From assembly GCA_965214875.1 (NCBI GenBank), contig OZ243980.1, positions 868,001 to 932,000 on the forward strand: a stretch of DNA of 64,000 nt. The letters are read 5' to 3'. Positions within the stretch are counted from its first letter, which is position 1; every line of letters starts with the position of its first letter. The translations under genes and the position numbers were made by a program. Below the pieces are notes generated by a model, which worked only from the letters and a program-made list of their open reading frames with translations, made no database searches and was not told where the DNA came from. Origin of the DNA: CBDAUN01 sp965214875. GTDB lineage: Bacteria > Pseudomonadota > Gammaproteobacteria > Arenicellales > JAJDZL01. Positions 41,668-50,495 of this stretch are shown here, piece after piece.

Positions 41668-42228
41668 ATGCACGGCAAAGTAAGAATTATTGCTGGTCGC
41701 TGGGGCAGGCGAATCATCCAATTCAATCCGAAAATCGGAACTCGACCGACGACAGATGCGGCGAGGGAGACGCTGTTCAATTGGCTTCGCGACGACTTGC
41801 ACCATGCTCAGTGCCTCGATTTGTACGCAGGAAGCGGTGCACTTGGATTTGAGGCGTTGTCGCGCGGTGCGAAGCAGGTGGTTTTCGTCGATAGCAACTT
41901 GCAGTGCATCCGCGGGCTGAGAAAAACAACTGACGAACTAGGTGCCGATAATGCAATGATCGTGCGCGCACGTGCGCAACGCTATCTTGAGTGCTGCAAG
42001 TTGCTATTCAACGTGATATTCATTGACCCGCCTTACCGTCAGGGTCTTGCGCTCGATACGCTAAAATGGATTGACCAGAGCAGATGCCTTAAAGCGGGTG
42101 GCGTGGCCTATATTGAAATGGAGCGCCGAGACGACGCATTGTTGCCGGGTGCGCCGTGGACTGTGATTCGTTCTCACCAAAGCGGTCAACGCTTGCACGC
42201 TTTGCTGCGGTTTGCGAGTGATTATTGA
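41668..42228 (+). CDS. rsmD: 16S rRNA (guanine-966-N2)-methyltransferase
   Basis: Methylates G966 in 16S rRNA. 186 residues: KVRIIAGRWGRRII at the start, cofactor site CLDLYAGSGALGFEALSRGA, and catalytic motif FIDPPYRQGLALD. ATG 41668 is chosen since the family begins right before the K-V-R-I-I-A-G motif; ATG 41647 is the alternative. It is divergent from ftsY and 52 bases upstream of coaD, an arrangement common in Proteobacteria. Confidence 0.94.
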   Translation: MHGKVRIIAGRWGRRIIQFNPKIGTRPTTDAARETLFNWLRDDLHHAQCLDLYAGSGALGFEALSRGAKQVVFVDSNLQCIRGLRKTTDELGADNAMIVRARAQRYLECCKLLFNVIFIDPPYRQGLALDTLKWIDQSRCLKAGGVAYIEMERRDDALLPGAPWTVIRSHQSGQRLHALLRFASDY

Positions 42229-42280
42229 ACACTGATAGAATTTCCAAGTTGTCAATGGCTAAACATGCTGAACTTATCTG

Positions 42281-42775
42281 ATGAATGAGGCTCCCACTCA
42301 TCGCCGAGCGATCTATCCCGGCAGCTTCGACCCCATGACCAATGGTCATCTGGATCTTGTCAGACGCGCCCGAAATCTATTCGATGAAGTCATCGTGGCT
42401 GTTGCCACGAGTTCGGACAAAAAAACGCTGTTTGCTTTAGAAGAGCGCATAGAGCTGGTTCGCATTTCTACAGCCGGTCTGACAGGAATCACAGTCGTCG
42501 GCTTCTCCGGATTGCTGATTGATTTTGCGGCGAAAGTGAATTCCAATGTCTTGATCAGGGGGTTGCGCGCGGTCTCCGACTTTGAATACGAATTTCAGCT
42601 AGCTTGGATGAATCGTCAGCTTGATCGGAATATAGAAACCATGTTTCTCGCACCATCAGAAGAAAATGCTTTTGTTTCGGCGACTTTGGTGAAAGAAATT
42701 GCTCAGCTTGGCGGGGACGTGCGTCAGTTTTTGCATCCCTGCGTCAATGAAGCGTTGACCGAAAAGCTCAAATAA
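42281..42775 (+). CDS. coaD: Phosphopantetheine adenylyltransferase
   Basis: Penultimate step of coenzyme A synthesis, making dephospho-CoA from phosphopantetheine and ATP. 164 residues with AIYPGSFDPMTNGHLDLVRR (nucleotidyltransferase HxGH-type site reading NGHLD), LIRGLRAVSDFEYEFQLAWM and SATLVKEIAQLGGDV. Length and motifs are standard. It follows rsmD in the same direction and is probably co-transcribed. Confidence 0.96.
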   Translation: MNEAPTHRRAIYPGSFDPMTNGHLDLVRRARNLFDEVIVAVATSSDKKTLFALEERIELVRISTAGLTGITVVGFSGLLIDFAAKVNSNVLIRGLRAVSDFEYEFQLAWMNRQLDRNIETMFLAPSEENAFVSATLVKEIAQLGGDVRQFLHPCVNEALTEKLK

Positions 42776-43760
42776 AGTAAAGCGCTCAGTTTCTACACCA
42801 CCGTCAAAATCGGCGCGTTTGGATGCGAGCGCAGCGACGAATGCCAACAGGATAGCAGCGTCCCGACGAGAGTACCCCAAGCCGTGTACGTGTTATGGAA
42901 GCATGGTCGATAAATTCCGGCGCACACGAAACGGTAGAAAGGGTCTTGGACAAGCTCGCAGGCATCTGGGGTCAAGCGCGGTCGCCGTCTTGCGCTCACC
43001 CACCAAGTTAGTCAGTTCGTGCTGCGGGGCGGCTGCAACAGCAAATCCGGCATCGGCCAACGCATCAGCGGTCAATAGTTGTTGCGGGAGAACCTGCTGT
43101 TGCCATGGGGAAAGAGGATGATCTGATGCACTCCAGCACAGGTCGATAAGTCTTTGGCAATGTTTACCTAGTGCCATGTGATACTGGGTGCCCAACTTTT
43201 CGATTGCATCCGACGAGCAGCTTGCTGTGTTCGGCTAACCGGCTGCAACGCGTCCGTATCAGAAATTGCAACGAGCCGCCGAGGCGCGTCGAACCTCTTG
43301 AAGTATTGGCGAACTTGAAAACCGATTCGCTACAAGCGGGTATCCAGAATTATTGAAGAAACTCACCGATAACGACCTGAGCACAACCAAACTGGGCGAG
43401 GCACTAGAGTTTGCGAGCTCTCTTCAAGAGAAAGCCGCGTCACACTGATTGGAAGTTATGGCGACAAGTAGCGAAAGAGTGAACCCTGCAATCAGTAGTT
43501 GCTTAAATTTGGCACCGTTTAGCCTTTTGCTTTAGGGTTGTGGTGAAGGACACGAAAGCGTAATTCGATGGCGTGGCGCACGAAGGCATGTTCTGCCATG
43601 CGATCACACCTACTGATCTCTAATGATTTTAGAGCAAACTCTAATAAATTATAGATAGCGTCTCAGTTTGAAAGATAAAGTTCAGCCTGAAACCGCAGCT
43701 TGATGATAAGCCTCGGCATATTCAGAATGGGAACGGATTGAGAAGCAATTAGAAAATCTC
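42776..43760. other. Decayed region, about 1 kb
   Basis: No intact gene. A plus-strand frame near 43290-43345 (LEVLANLKTDSLQAGI) continues one frame over at 43344 as PELLKKLTDNDLSTTKLGEA and FASSLQEKAASH, stop near 43447: the C-terminal end of a lost gene I do not recognise, with a frameshift. A minus-strand frame at 42893-43195 is likewise unassigned. Confidence 0.4.
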
Positions 43761-43858
43761 TTATCTTTGCGCGTCCATGCCGACTCGTGCAAGCCCTTTC
43801 GGGCGGCACAGATGCCAGGCGGCCCGCAAGGACAGAAAAGACCTGCTGATGTAGCGAG

Positions 43859-43903
43859 CTGCGCTGCCAGCCTGATGGCAGCGCAGGCTCACCCCCCCCC
43901 CCC
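43859..43903. repeat. 11-bp-stem hairpin next to a C12 tract
   Basis: CTGCGCTGCCA (43859-43869) and TGGCAGCGCAG (43876-43886) form a perfect stem with a six-base loop. Six bases later is a run of 12 cytosines (43892-43903), the longest homopolymer I noticed in the window. No signal-peptide frame can be tied to it. Confidence 0.8.
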
Positions 43904-44041
43904 TGCCGGAAATCCGCACCGGGCCAGCCAGACAGCATGGATGGCGCGCCGGCATGAGCGGATGCGCCCGGAGCCGCCGCATCCGCCCTGGCCTCATGTT
44001 CCCGCATCGGCCAAGAAGATCCATCGCCCGCCAATGCCGAC

Positions 44042-44669
44042 CTACTGGTTGCCGCCGAGCAATTCGCCGCCTAAACCGACCCTTGCGCAGCCCTTGCCGC
44101 CGGTGAACAGGAAGTAGGCACTGCCGGCTCGCGTCCATTGCGACCTGTTGTTAGGCGGACTGAAGACCGGCACCACCAGCTCGCCGGGGCCCTGATTGAT
44201 ATTTCTGGGATTGCGGTTCGTCCAGACACGGGCGCCGGCCTTGGGCCGCACCTCGATAAAGTTGTCGCCGAGCACGCCGCCGGAGAAATTGATGTTTCTT
44301 GTCCCATCTGGGTTTCTCCATTCATTCCCGCCTATTGCCGGGGTCCGCCATTCCCAGTCGGCGAAAGTGGAGCTGAAATCATTGCTTGAGGTAATAAATC
44401 CTATGTTGATATTGAAGCTCTGCCGCGTCACGCTGGGGTTGGTGCTCGAAAGGGTCAGCTTCATGCGGCCGGGCGTGGCATGCTCGCCGCAGCCGTCTAC
44501 GACTTGGGAAACAGATGCAAGCGAGACGGTGCAGATGCTGGAGGTGCAGCTAGGCGGCGTCTGCGCATGCGCCGGTCCTGCAAGCAGCAGGAAGCACAGC
44601 ATCGTGGCGGCAGCGAGGGCCGTCAGTCTAGCGGTGGGAAGGGGGGGGGGATATTTTCGTGAATTTCAT
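44042..44669 (-). CDS. Exported protein with poly-C leader, paralogue of 32398, frame currently closed
   Basis: An AAAGGAG ribosome site precedes ATG 44669. The frame MKFTKI then enters C10 (44650-44641) and stops soon after at TAG. With C9 or C12 it would read on through PTARLTALAAATMLCFLLLA to the signal-peptidase-like AHA-Q site and a mature domain; total about 208 residues. The mature part shares HATPGRMKLTLSSTN, WEWRT, VLGDNFIEVRPKAGA, GELVVPVFSPPNN and GSAYFLFTGGKGCARV with the protein at 32398. An internal ATG at 44602 gives a leader without a basic N-terminus. Likely phase-variable, OFF as given; domain function unknown. Confidence 0.7.
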
Positions 44670-44784
44670 GGTTTGCTCCTTTAGTTTGCACGTCAACGAT
44701 CGAGTATTCTACGCCTTGTTTGAGAATATCGAAAGCCGCGCCGTGAATGAGTTCTTGGCGTTCGTGGAAGTTCAGGCGTGGCAT
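44623..44784 (-). CDS. Small ORF overlapping the poly-C leader
   Basis: Fifty-three codons starting MPRLNFHERQELIHGAAFDI, placed between the two exported-protein genes on the same strand. It ends 46 bases inside the next gene, reading the poly-C tract in another frame (ENIPPPFPPLD). Its last part carries the ribosome site and start codon of the gene at 44669, so its translation could affect that start. The N-terminal reading looks protein-like, but I know no family. Confidence 0.35.
   Translation of the reverse strand: MPRLNFHERQELIHGAAFDILKQGVEYSIVDVQTKGANHEIHENIPPPFPPLD
44641..44650 (-). repeat. Poly-C tract (C10) in signal-peptide codons
   Basis: Homopolymer on the coding (minus) strand, 19 bases after the start of ATG 44669. 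Open frame requires a multiple of three cytosines. Confidence 0.9.
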
Positions 44785-44800
44785 TGCAGCATCGATCACG

Positions 44801-45356
44801 TCAGTCGTTGTCCCGGATGTTGAACACCACATGCTGGCGCGGATTGACCTTCAGGGCGACGATGAATCGGTTTGTGGGATCGTCCCTGACCGCATTGTCA
44901 TTCGTCGCCGCCACAAGGAAACCCTGGTTTGGAGAGCCCGCGGCCAGGATAGCGCACACAGAGTCCGTGGTAAATGTGGCCGTGTCAACCCCTCCTTGAA
45001 TCTTGGTGCGAAGGGGTCGGCAAAAGGCACCCTCGCATGGGGTTGTGTCCCAGATATTCACGCAGAAAAGCACTTCATTCAGCAAACTCAGATCTATACC
45101 ATTGCAACCGGGCGCCCTATGGACTTGGAATAAATTCAGGCCTATGATCGGCTGACCTTCGGTCAAGGTGCCATCACCGCCAACTAAAAACTTCTCCATG
45201 GTGAACAGGCGCCTGTCATTGCATTGTTCTGCTGTCGGCAGGTCTTGCGCCTGCGCGGCCGGCGCAAGGGCCAGCAGGGCGGCGGCGAGACATGCCGCCA
45301 GGGCCGTCAGCCTGGCAAGGGGGGGGGGGTGCAAGGCGTGTCATGATGCGTTCCAT
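44801..45356 (-). CDS. Exported protein with poly-C leader, frame currently closed
   Basis: GAGGA precedes ATG 45356 (MERIMTRLA), which runs into C11 (45329-45319) and out of frame. With C10 or C13 it would continue as LARLTALAACLAAALLALAP to an AQA-Q cleavage site, about 184 residues in total. A TTG at 45334 is in frame now but lacks the basic N-terminus and a ribosome site. The mature part has paired cysteines (NEVLFCVNIWDTTPCEGAFC) and ends in VALKVNPRQHVVFNIRDND; no family is known to me. It is first in a minus-strand unit with the gene at 44669. Both share the LTALAA stretch after the tract, so the leaders are related. Confidence 0.7.
45319..45329 (-). repeat. Poly-C tract (C11) in signal-peptide codons
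   Basis: Homopolymer on the coding (minus) strand, 27 bases after the start of ATG 45356. Open frame requires 3n+1 cytosines. Confidence 0.9.
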
Positions 45357-45517
45357 AATGTCGTCCTCAGGTCGGTTGATGGCATGTCGCCAAAGCGTCG
45401 GCCGCGTCTCGGGGAAAGTGCATTTTCAAGCCGGGACGCGAGCCTTCTGCCGCTTATACACTATTTTCGAGAGAATTTCTGAAATTGTTGGAAATTTCAA
45501 ACCGAGATATAACCAAA

Positions 45518-45548
45518 TTATAGCATTATTTGTTATAATGCGTTATAA
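45518..45548. promoter_or_regulatory. A+T-rich palindrome before the ATPase gene
   Basis: TTATAGCATTAT (45518-45529) and ATAATGCGTTATAA (45535-45548) are imperfect inverted repeats ending 15 bases before ATG 45564. The right arm also holds TATAAT-like boxes. It could be an operator. Confidence 0.4.
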
Positions 45549-45563
45549 AATAATATAAGTCAA

Positions 45564-46736
45564 ATGGATCCCTTTGCAAACCCATTTACCCCAGGTGCGG
45601 GTGCCACGCCTCCGGAACTGGCAGGTCGCCAAGATTTGTTGGATGGGGTGCGCGTGTCGCTGCGTCGCGCCGCAGCTGGGAAATATTCGCGTCACATGAT
45701 GATGCTGGGATTGCGAGGAACGGGCAAAACGGCACTTCTGAACGCAATCGAGAGAGTCGCTCATGAGGAAAAGCATCTAGTTACGCGCCTTGAAGCCCTG
45801 GAAGGACGGTCTTTGGCGGAAATGCTGGCAGGTGACATCCGCAAGGTTCTACGCAGTCTCTCGACGGCAGAGGCCGCCAAGGATTTGGCTATCCAAGGCC
45901 TTGGTGTACTGAAAAGTTTAGCTTCCACGGTTAATAAACTATCGGCTTTTGGTGCGTCGATTGAAGTGGACGCGGTTCCTGGCGAAGCCGACAGTGGCGA
46001 TTTTGAGAAAGACCTGCCGGATGCGCTCATTGCTGTCGGGCGCGCCGCCTCGGCTGCCGGCAAAGGATGGACGTTGTTAATTGACGAAATCCAGTATCTG
46101 GAAAAGGCAGATTTGTCGGCCCTTATTGTCGCGCTACACCGGGTGAACCAAATTCAGGCACCGGTCACATTTGTAGGTGCAGGTCTTCCGCAAGTGGCCA
46201 AACTGGCGGGTGATGCAAAATCTTGCGCAGAGAGGCTATTCGCGTACCCTGAAATTGGCCCACTAGGCTTGGACGACGCGCGTTTGGCCATCCGCAAACC
46301 CATCGAAGACGAAGGTGCTTCCATTGAAGCAGACGCACTTGATGCAATTGCGAAAGGCACCCAAGGTTACCCGTTCTACCTTCAGGCCTGGGGATCCGAA
46401 ATTTGGAATAATTCGCAAAGCCCTTCAATGGATGCCAAAGACGCGTTGAATGCACGGCGGTGTGCGCTTAACGCACTCGACGACGGCTTCTTCAGGATGC
46501 ACACAGATCGACTAACGCCAAACGAGATGATGTTTGTACGCGCGATGGCTGATTTGGGCGACGGTCCGTATCAAACCGCGGAAGTCGCAACGGCACTGGG
46601 CAAGACATTGGGGTCGATTAGCCCCGTGCGCGCTAAGATAATCAAAAAAAGAATGATCTACAGCTCCGGCTATGGCGTTCTAGACTTTACAGTGCCGCTG
46701 TTTGCTGATTATCTGCGGCGGACCGGGCCAGCTTGA
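45564..46736 (+). CDS. AAA-type ATPase, ORC/STAND-like
   Basis: 390 residues. Opening NPFTPGAGATPPELAGRQDL precedes the P-loop region MLGLRGTGKTALLNAIERVA; Walker B is WTLLIDEIQYLEKADL; a lid region and a C-terminal winged-helix-like part (PYQTAEVATALGKTLGSISP) follow. This is the common plan of stand-alone ATPases related to ORC1/Cdc6 and STAND proteins, found scattered in bacteria without a settled function. It is intact amid decayed sequence and divergent from the exported-protein genes, sharing their intergenic region. No partner gene is evident downstream. Confidence 0.8.
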   Translation: MDPFANPFTPGAGATPPELAGRQDLLDGVRVSLRRAAAGKYSRHMMMLGLRGTGKTALLNAIERVAHEEKHLVTRLEALEGRSLAEMLAGDIRKVLRSLSTAEAAKDLAIQGLGVLKSLASTVNKLSAFGASIEVDAVPGEADSGDFEKDLPDALIAVGRAASAAGKGWTLLIDEIQYLEKADLSALIVALHRVNQIQAPVTFVGAGLPQVAKLAGDAKSCAERLFAYPEIGPLGLDDARLAIRKPIEDEGASIEADALDAIAKGTQGYPFYLQAWGSEIWNNSQSPSMDAKDALNARRCALNALDDGFFRMHTDRLTPNEMMFVRAMADLGDGPYQTAEVATALGKTLGSISPVRAKIIKKRMIYSSGYGVLDFTVPLFADYLRRTGPA

Positions 46737-47413
46737 GCGAGGGCCAGCCCTTCTGAGTTAAGTCGCGGCTGCGAGCTTTCCACTGCCATTTCCTCTGTCG
46801 AGCCGAACAAAAGTAGATCAAGCCGGCGCGCCGCAATTAAAATTACTCCTGATTGAACTGAATCATAAGCTGGATTTATAGCCTAATTGAAACGCTTTGA
46901 AACCTTGATTAAAGATAGTGGGCAAGGTTGCCTTCGGCGCTACGCTAACACGCGAAGAACTGCGGCGCATGCTCGGGCGTGAGCCTTGAATCGGAATCCT
47001 TTCCGCGCTGGAGTGATGTCTATTGTGTCGAGGCCACTGTAATCGTGCGGGAACGCTCGGCTTTCCCGCCGGAATTCCCCAAAGTCACGCGATAATGCAA
47101 TTCTCCCTCAGGTATCACAGTGGGTCGTTGACCTATTATTGCGGCTTATGCGCTACAAGTTTTGCAGGCGGTTTCTCGCAATAAATTTATTCTGCATGGC
47201 GCGCTCACAAAAAAAGTTTTGGAACGCGGGTCAATTAGTGGTAGGATTAGACCATGGTTCAAGATGCCTTTCTACCGGATGCGTATCGCTTCAGCTAAGA
47301 AGCGTAAAGCACAATGTGCGAGAATACGGCCATCCGTTTCTTTTCTATCGATCAAGTTTCATCGATAGATGCCGAACATTTCCCTGCTATACCCCCACAT
47401 TAGGAAAAAATCC
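46737..47413. other. Intergenic, decayed
   Basis: No intact gene in about 680 bases. A plus-strand frame near 46918-46988 reads GKVAFGATLTREELRRMLGR and stops, suggesting the end of a lost protein. The DUF465 promoter should be near 47300-47400 but I see no strong match. Confidence 0.4.
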
Positions 47414-47617
47414 ATGGTTGAAAGTTCAGAGGACATTAAAGGAAAACTCAACAAACTAAAAACCGAACATCGCGATCTAGATGACGTTTTGAAACGTCTG
47501 GCCGCGGACCGCAATGTTGACGAACTACAGATTAGGCGGCTGAAAAAGCGAAAGTTGCAACTGAAAGACTCGATTGCGATCCTAGAAAGCCAGCTGCTAC
47601 CCGATTTGTCCGCCTGA
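47414..47617 (+). CDS. DUF465 (YdcH-like) small protein
   Basis: 67-residue helical hairpin protein: KGKLNKLKTEHRDLDDVLKR for the first helix and IRRLKKRKLQLKDSIAILES for the second, the latter being the DUF465 signature. Role unknown for the family. ATG 47414 (MVESSEDIKG) is chosen over 47369. It is convergent with ahcY, about 155 bases away. Confidence 0.85.
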   Translation: MVESSEDIKGKLNKLKTEHRDLDDVLKRLAADRNVDELQIRRLKKRKLQLKDSIAILESQLLPDLSA

Positions 47618-47773
47618 TCAAGTAGCTTCTTTCGCTAGCTTTAAGCCAGTCGGCCGGCTTTTAAAATGCATTGAAAAGCATCTCGTTTGATGGAGCTTGC
47701 AAAAAGCTCCATGCGAGGCGCATTTAGTCCAGTATGGGTGATTGCGCGAGCGAGCTTTCACGCTTCAACGCAA

Positions 47774-49084
47774 TCAGTATCGGTAGTATCCCGGCTTGTA
47801 TGGCCCGTCGGCCGAAATGCCGATGTATTTTTCCTGCTCTTCGTTCAGTCTCGTTAGCTTGGCGCCGATCTTGTCTAGATGCAGCCGTGCTACTTCTTCG
47901 TCCAGCGCCTTCGGCAAGACGTGCACATCAATTGGGTATTCCTTCGCCCGTGTCCAAAGCTCGATTTGGGCAAGAACCTGATTGGTAAACGAATTGGACA
48001 TGACGAAACTCGGATGTCCGGTCGCGCAACCGAGATTGACTAGCCGACCTTCGGCCAGGACGATGATCCGCTTGCCGTCCGGGAAGATGACGTGGTCCAC
48101 TTGAGGCTTGATGTTTTCCCATTCCAGCGAGCGTAGCGAAGCGATATCGATTTCGCCGTCGAAATGTCCGATGTTGCAAACGATGGCCTGATCTTTCATC
48201 GCTTCCATGTGCTCATGGGTGATGACGTGCCAGTTTCCGGTGGCGGTCACAAAGATATCGGCTAGCGGTGCAGCTTCTTCCATGGTCACTACCCGGTAGC
48301 CTTCCATCGCGGCTTGCATGGCGCAGATCGGGTCGATTTCGGTAATCATCACCGTGGCGCCTTGACCGCGCAGCGACTGCGCACAGCCCTTGCCGACATC
48401 GCCGTAGCCGCAAACCACCGCAACTTTTGACGCGATCATGACATCAGTTGCGCGTTTGATTCCATCCAGCAGCGATTCTCGGCAGCCATACAAGTTGTCA
48501 AATTTGCTTTTGGTTACCGAATCGTTGACGTTGAAAGCCGGACACATCAGTGTGCCTTTGCCTTTCATTTCATAAAGGCGATGCACACCGGTTGTCGTCT
48601 CTTCGGTAAGGCCGCAAACCGACTTCATCACGTCGGGATACTTTTCATGCGCAACGATGGTCAGATCGCCGCCGTCATCCAGCAGCATGTTCGGGCGCCA
48701 TCCATTGGGCCCGAAGATTGTCTGGTCTACGCACCACCAGTAATCTTCCTCAGTTTCTCCCTTCCATGCGAATACCGGAATCCCATCTGCCGCCACTGCG
48801 GCAGCTGCGTGATCCTGAGTCGAGAAAATATTGCAGGACGACCATCGCACCTCAGCGCCGAGCTCGACCAGTGTTCGGATAAGCACCGCGGTTTGCACTG
48901 TCATGTGAAGGCAGCCTGCGATGCGGGCGCCTTTAAGTGGTTTTTGGTCAGCGTATTTTTCGCGCAGCGCCATTAGGCCGGGCATTTCGGTTTCAGCGAT
49001 GGCGATTTCTTTGCGGCCCCAGTCAGCGAGGCTGATATCGGCCACCTTGTAGTCTTCAGAGATAGAGTGCAATGCGGCAGTCAT
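47774..49084 (-). CDS. ahcY: Adenosylhomocysteinase
   Basis: Hydrolyses S-adenosylhomocysteine to adenosine and homocysteine, clearing the inhibitor made by methyltransferases. 436 residues: DISLADWGRKEIAIAETEMP at the start, CLHMTVQTAVLIRTLVELGA, NAD site VVCGYGDVGKGCAQSLRGQG, and the C-terminus LTRLNEEQEKYIGISADGPY with KPGYYRY. It is 51 bases downstream of metK on the same strand, forming an S-adenosylmethionine cycle pair. I see no S-adenosylhomocysteine riboswitch in the short gap. Confidence 0.97.
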   Translation of the reverse strand: MTAALHSISEDYKVADISLADWGRKEIAIAETEMPGLMALREKYADQKPLKGARIAGCLHMTVQTAVLIRTLVELGAEVRWSSCNIFSTQDHAAAAVAADGIPVFAWKGETEEDYWWCVDQTIFGPNGWRPNMLLDDGGDLTIVAHEKYPDVMKSVCGLTEETTTGVHRLYEMKGKGTLMCPAFNVNDSVTKSKFDNLYGCRESLLDGIKRATDVMIASKVAVVCGYGDVGKGCAQSLRGQGATVMITEIDPICAMQAAMEGYRVVTMEEAAPLADIFVTATGNWHVITHEHMEAMKDQAIVCNIGHFDGEIDIASLRSLEWENIKPQVDHVIFPDGKRIIVLAEGRLVNLGCATGHPSFVMSNSFTNQVLAQIELWTRAKEYPIDVHVLPKALDEEVARLHLDKIGAKLTRLNEEQEKYIGISADGPYKPGYYRY

Positions 49085-49135
49085 CCGTTTTTCCTCTAGA
49101 TAATAAGTTCGTTTTCAAGTTTACTCGGTCTGCGT

Positions 49136-50320
49136 CTATTTCGCGCCAATCTGCTTGGCCCGGTCGGTTCTTTCCCAGCTAAAGTCGGAGTCCTGTCGGC
49201 CAAAGTGCCCATAGACCGCGGTATTTCGGTATATGGGCCGCTTAAGATCGAGCGTTTCAATGATTGATTTTGGTCGAAGGTCGAATGCATCGTCGATGAT
49301 GCGGGCGATTGCGTCGTCGTCGATGTTGTTTTGCGATGAACTGAATGAATTGACCATTACGGAAACCGGGTCAGCTTCGCCGATTGCGTAGGCGACTTGC
49401 ACCTCGCATCGCTTAGCGAGACCGGCAGCGACGATGTTCTTGGCAACATGACGCGTCGCGTAGGCGGCTGAGCGATCGACTTTCGTTGGATCCTTGCCAG
49501 AGAATGCGCCGCCTCCATGCCGCGCCATTCCGCCATAAGTGTCTACAATGATTTTTCGGCCAGTCAGCCCGCAGTCGGCCTTGGGTCCGCCGTCGACAAA
49601 CTTGCCGGTTGGGTTGACCAGAAATTTGGGATTGTTTTTCATCATCTCAGAGGGTATGACCGGCTTGATGATCTCTTCAATCACGGCCTCATGGACATCG
49701 TCCATGGCAATGTGCTCGGCATGCTGAGTGGATAGCACGATGGTATCGACGCAGACCGGCACATGACCCTCATAGATAACGCTAACTTGTGATTTTGCAT
49801 CGGGTCCCAGCCAATCGAACGATCGCCGCCGTCGAACTTCCGCCTGCCGCTGTACCAGACGATGGGAGTAGGTGATCGGCCACGGCATGAGAGCGTCGGC
49901 TGTCTCGTCGCAGGCAAAGCCGAACATCATGCCTTGATCACCAGCACCTTGCGCACTTTCTTCATGCTCATCGACGCCAAGCGCGATATCGGATGATTGT
50001 TCGTTCACCAAGACTGTGACATCAATGGTATCGTAGTTGAAGCCCCATACATCGGAGTCATAGCCGATATCTCGGATAACGCCCCGTGCAATTGATTCAT
50101 AGTCCAGCTGATTCGAAGTCGTAACCTCGCCTGCAATAACGACATGATGGCGTATTTCCCCTTTTTTATCGATTGACTTGACTAAAGTTTCGCAACCGAC
50201 CCGGCTATCCGGGTCTTGGGTGATAGCGGCATCCAGTATTGCGTCAGAAATTTGATCGCAGATCTTGTCAGGATGTCCGGCAGAGACTGATTCGGAAGTG
50301 AATTTGTACCTATTTGTCAT
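49136..50320 (-). CDS. metK: S-adenosylmethionine synthase
   Basis: Makes S-adenosylmethionine from methionine and ATP. 394 residues with FTSESVSAGHPDKICDQISD, GAGDQGMMFGFACDE and the glycine-rich GGGAFSGKDPTKVDRSAAY. Standard length. First gene of a metK-ahcY unit; a good sigma-70-type promoter lies 148 bases upstream, leaving a leader with a CGGGTC/GACCCG hairpin (50443-50458). That hairpin does not match any S-adenosylmethionine riboswitch class I know. Confidence 0.97.
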   Translation of the reverse strand: MTNRYKFTSESVSAGHPDKICDQISDAILDAAITQDPDSRVGCETLVKSIDKKGEIRHHVVIAGEVTTSNQLDYESIARGVIRDIGYDSDVWGFNYDTIDVTVLVNEQSSDIALGVDEHEESAQGAGDQGMMFGFACDETADALMPWPITYSHRLVQRQAEVRRRRSFDWLGPDAKSQVSVIYEGHVPVCVDTIVLSTQHAEHIAMDDVHEAVIEEIIKPVIPSEMMKNNPKFLVNPTGKFVDGGPKADCGLTGRKIIVDTYGGMARHGGGAFSGKDPTKVDRSAAYATRHVAKNIVAAGLAKRCEVQVAYAIGEADPVSVMVNSFSSSQNNIDDDAIARIIDDAFDLRPKSIIETLDLKRPIYRNTAVYGHFGRQDSDFSWERTDRAKQIGAK

Positions 50321-50467
50321 AGTTTAATCTGTTCCATCGGCAAAAAGTCGCGGTTTTGTTTTGGCAATATGAACAACTTGCGATTGAGCTGCAAGCAGCC
50401 GGTTAAAGTGGAAACCCTCTTTTTCGCTACTTGGCATCTAAGCGGGTCATGTGACCCGAGAGGGGGC

Positions 50468-50495
50468 ATTATAGTGTCATAAGCGGATGTTCCAA
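50468..50495 (-). promoter_or_regulatory. Probable sigma-70-type promoter of metK-ahcY
   Basis: On the minus strand TTGGAA, 16 bases, TATAAT. The -10 box is perfect and the -35 box has two mismatches. Confidence 0.65.

Noticed and set aside
43767..44138. Open frames on both strands around the C12 tract
   Set aside because: Low-complexity Pro/Arg-rich translations of G+C-rich DNA; no signal peptide and no homology to the neighbouring exported proteins.
50321..50495. Possible S-adenosylmethionine riboswitch in the metK leader
   Set aside because: Only a simple CGGGTC/GACCCG hairpin is seen; no motif of a known class could be matched.
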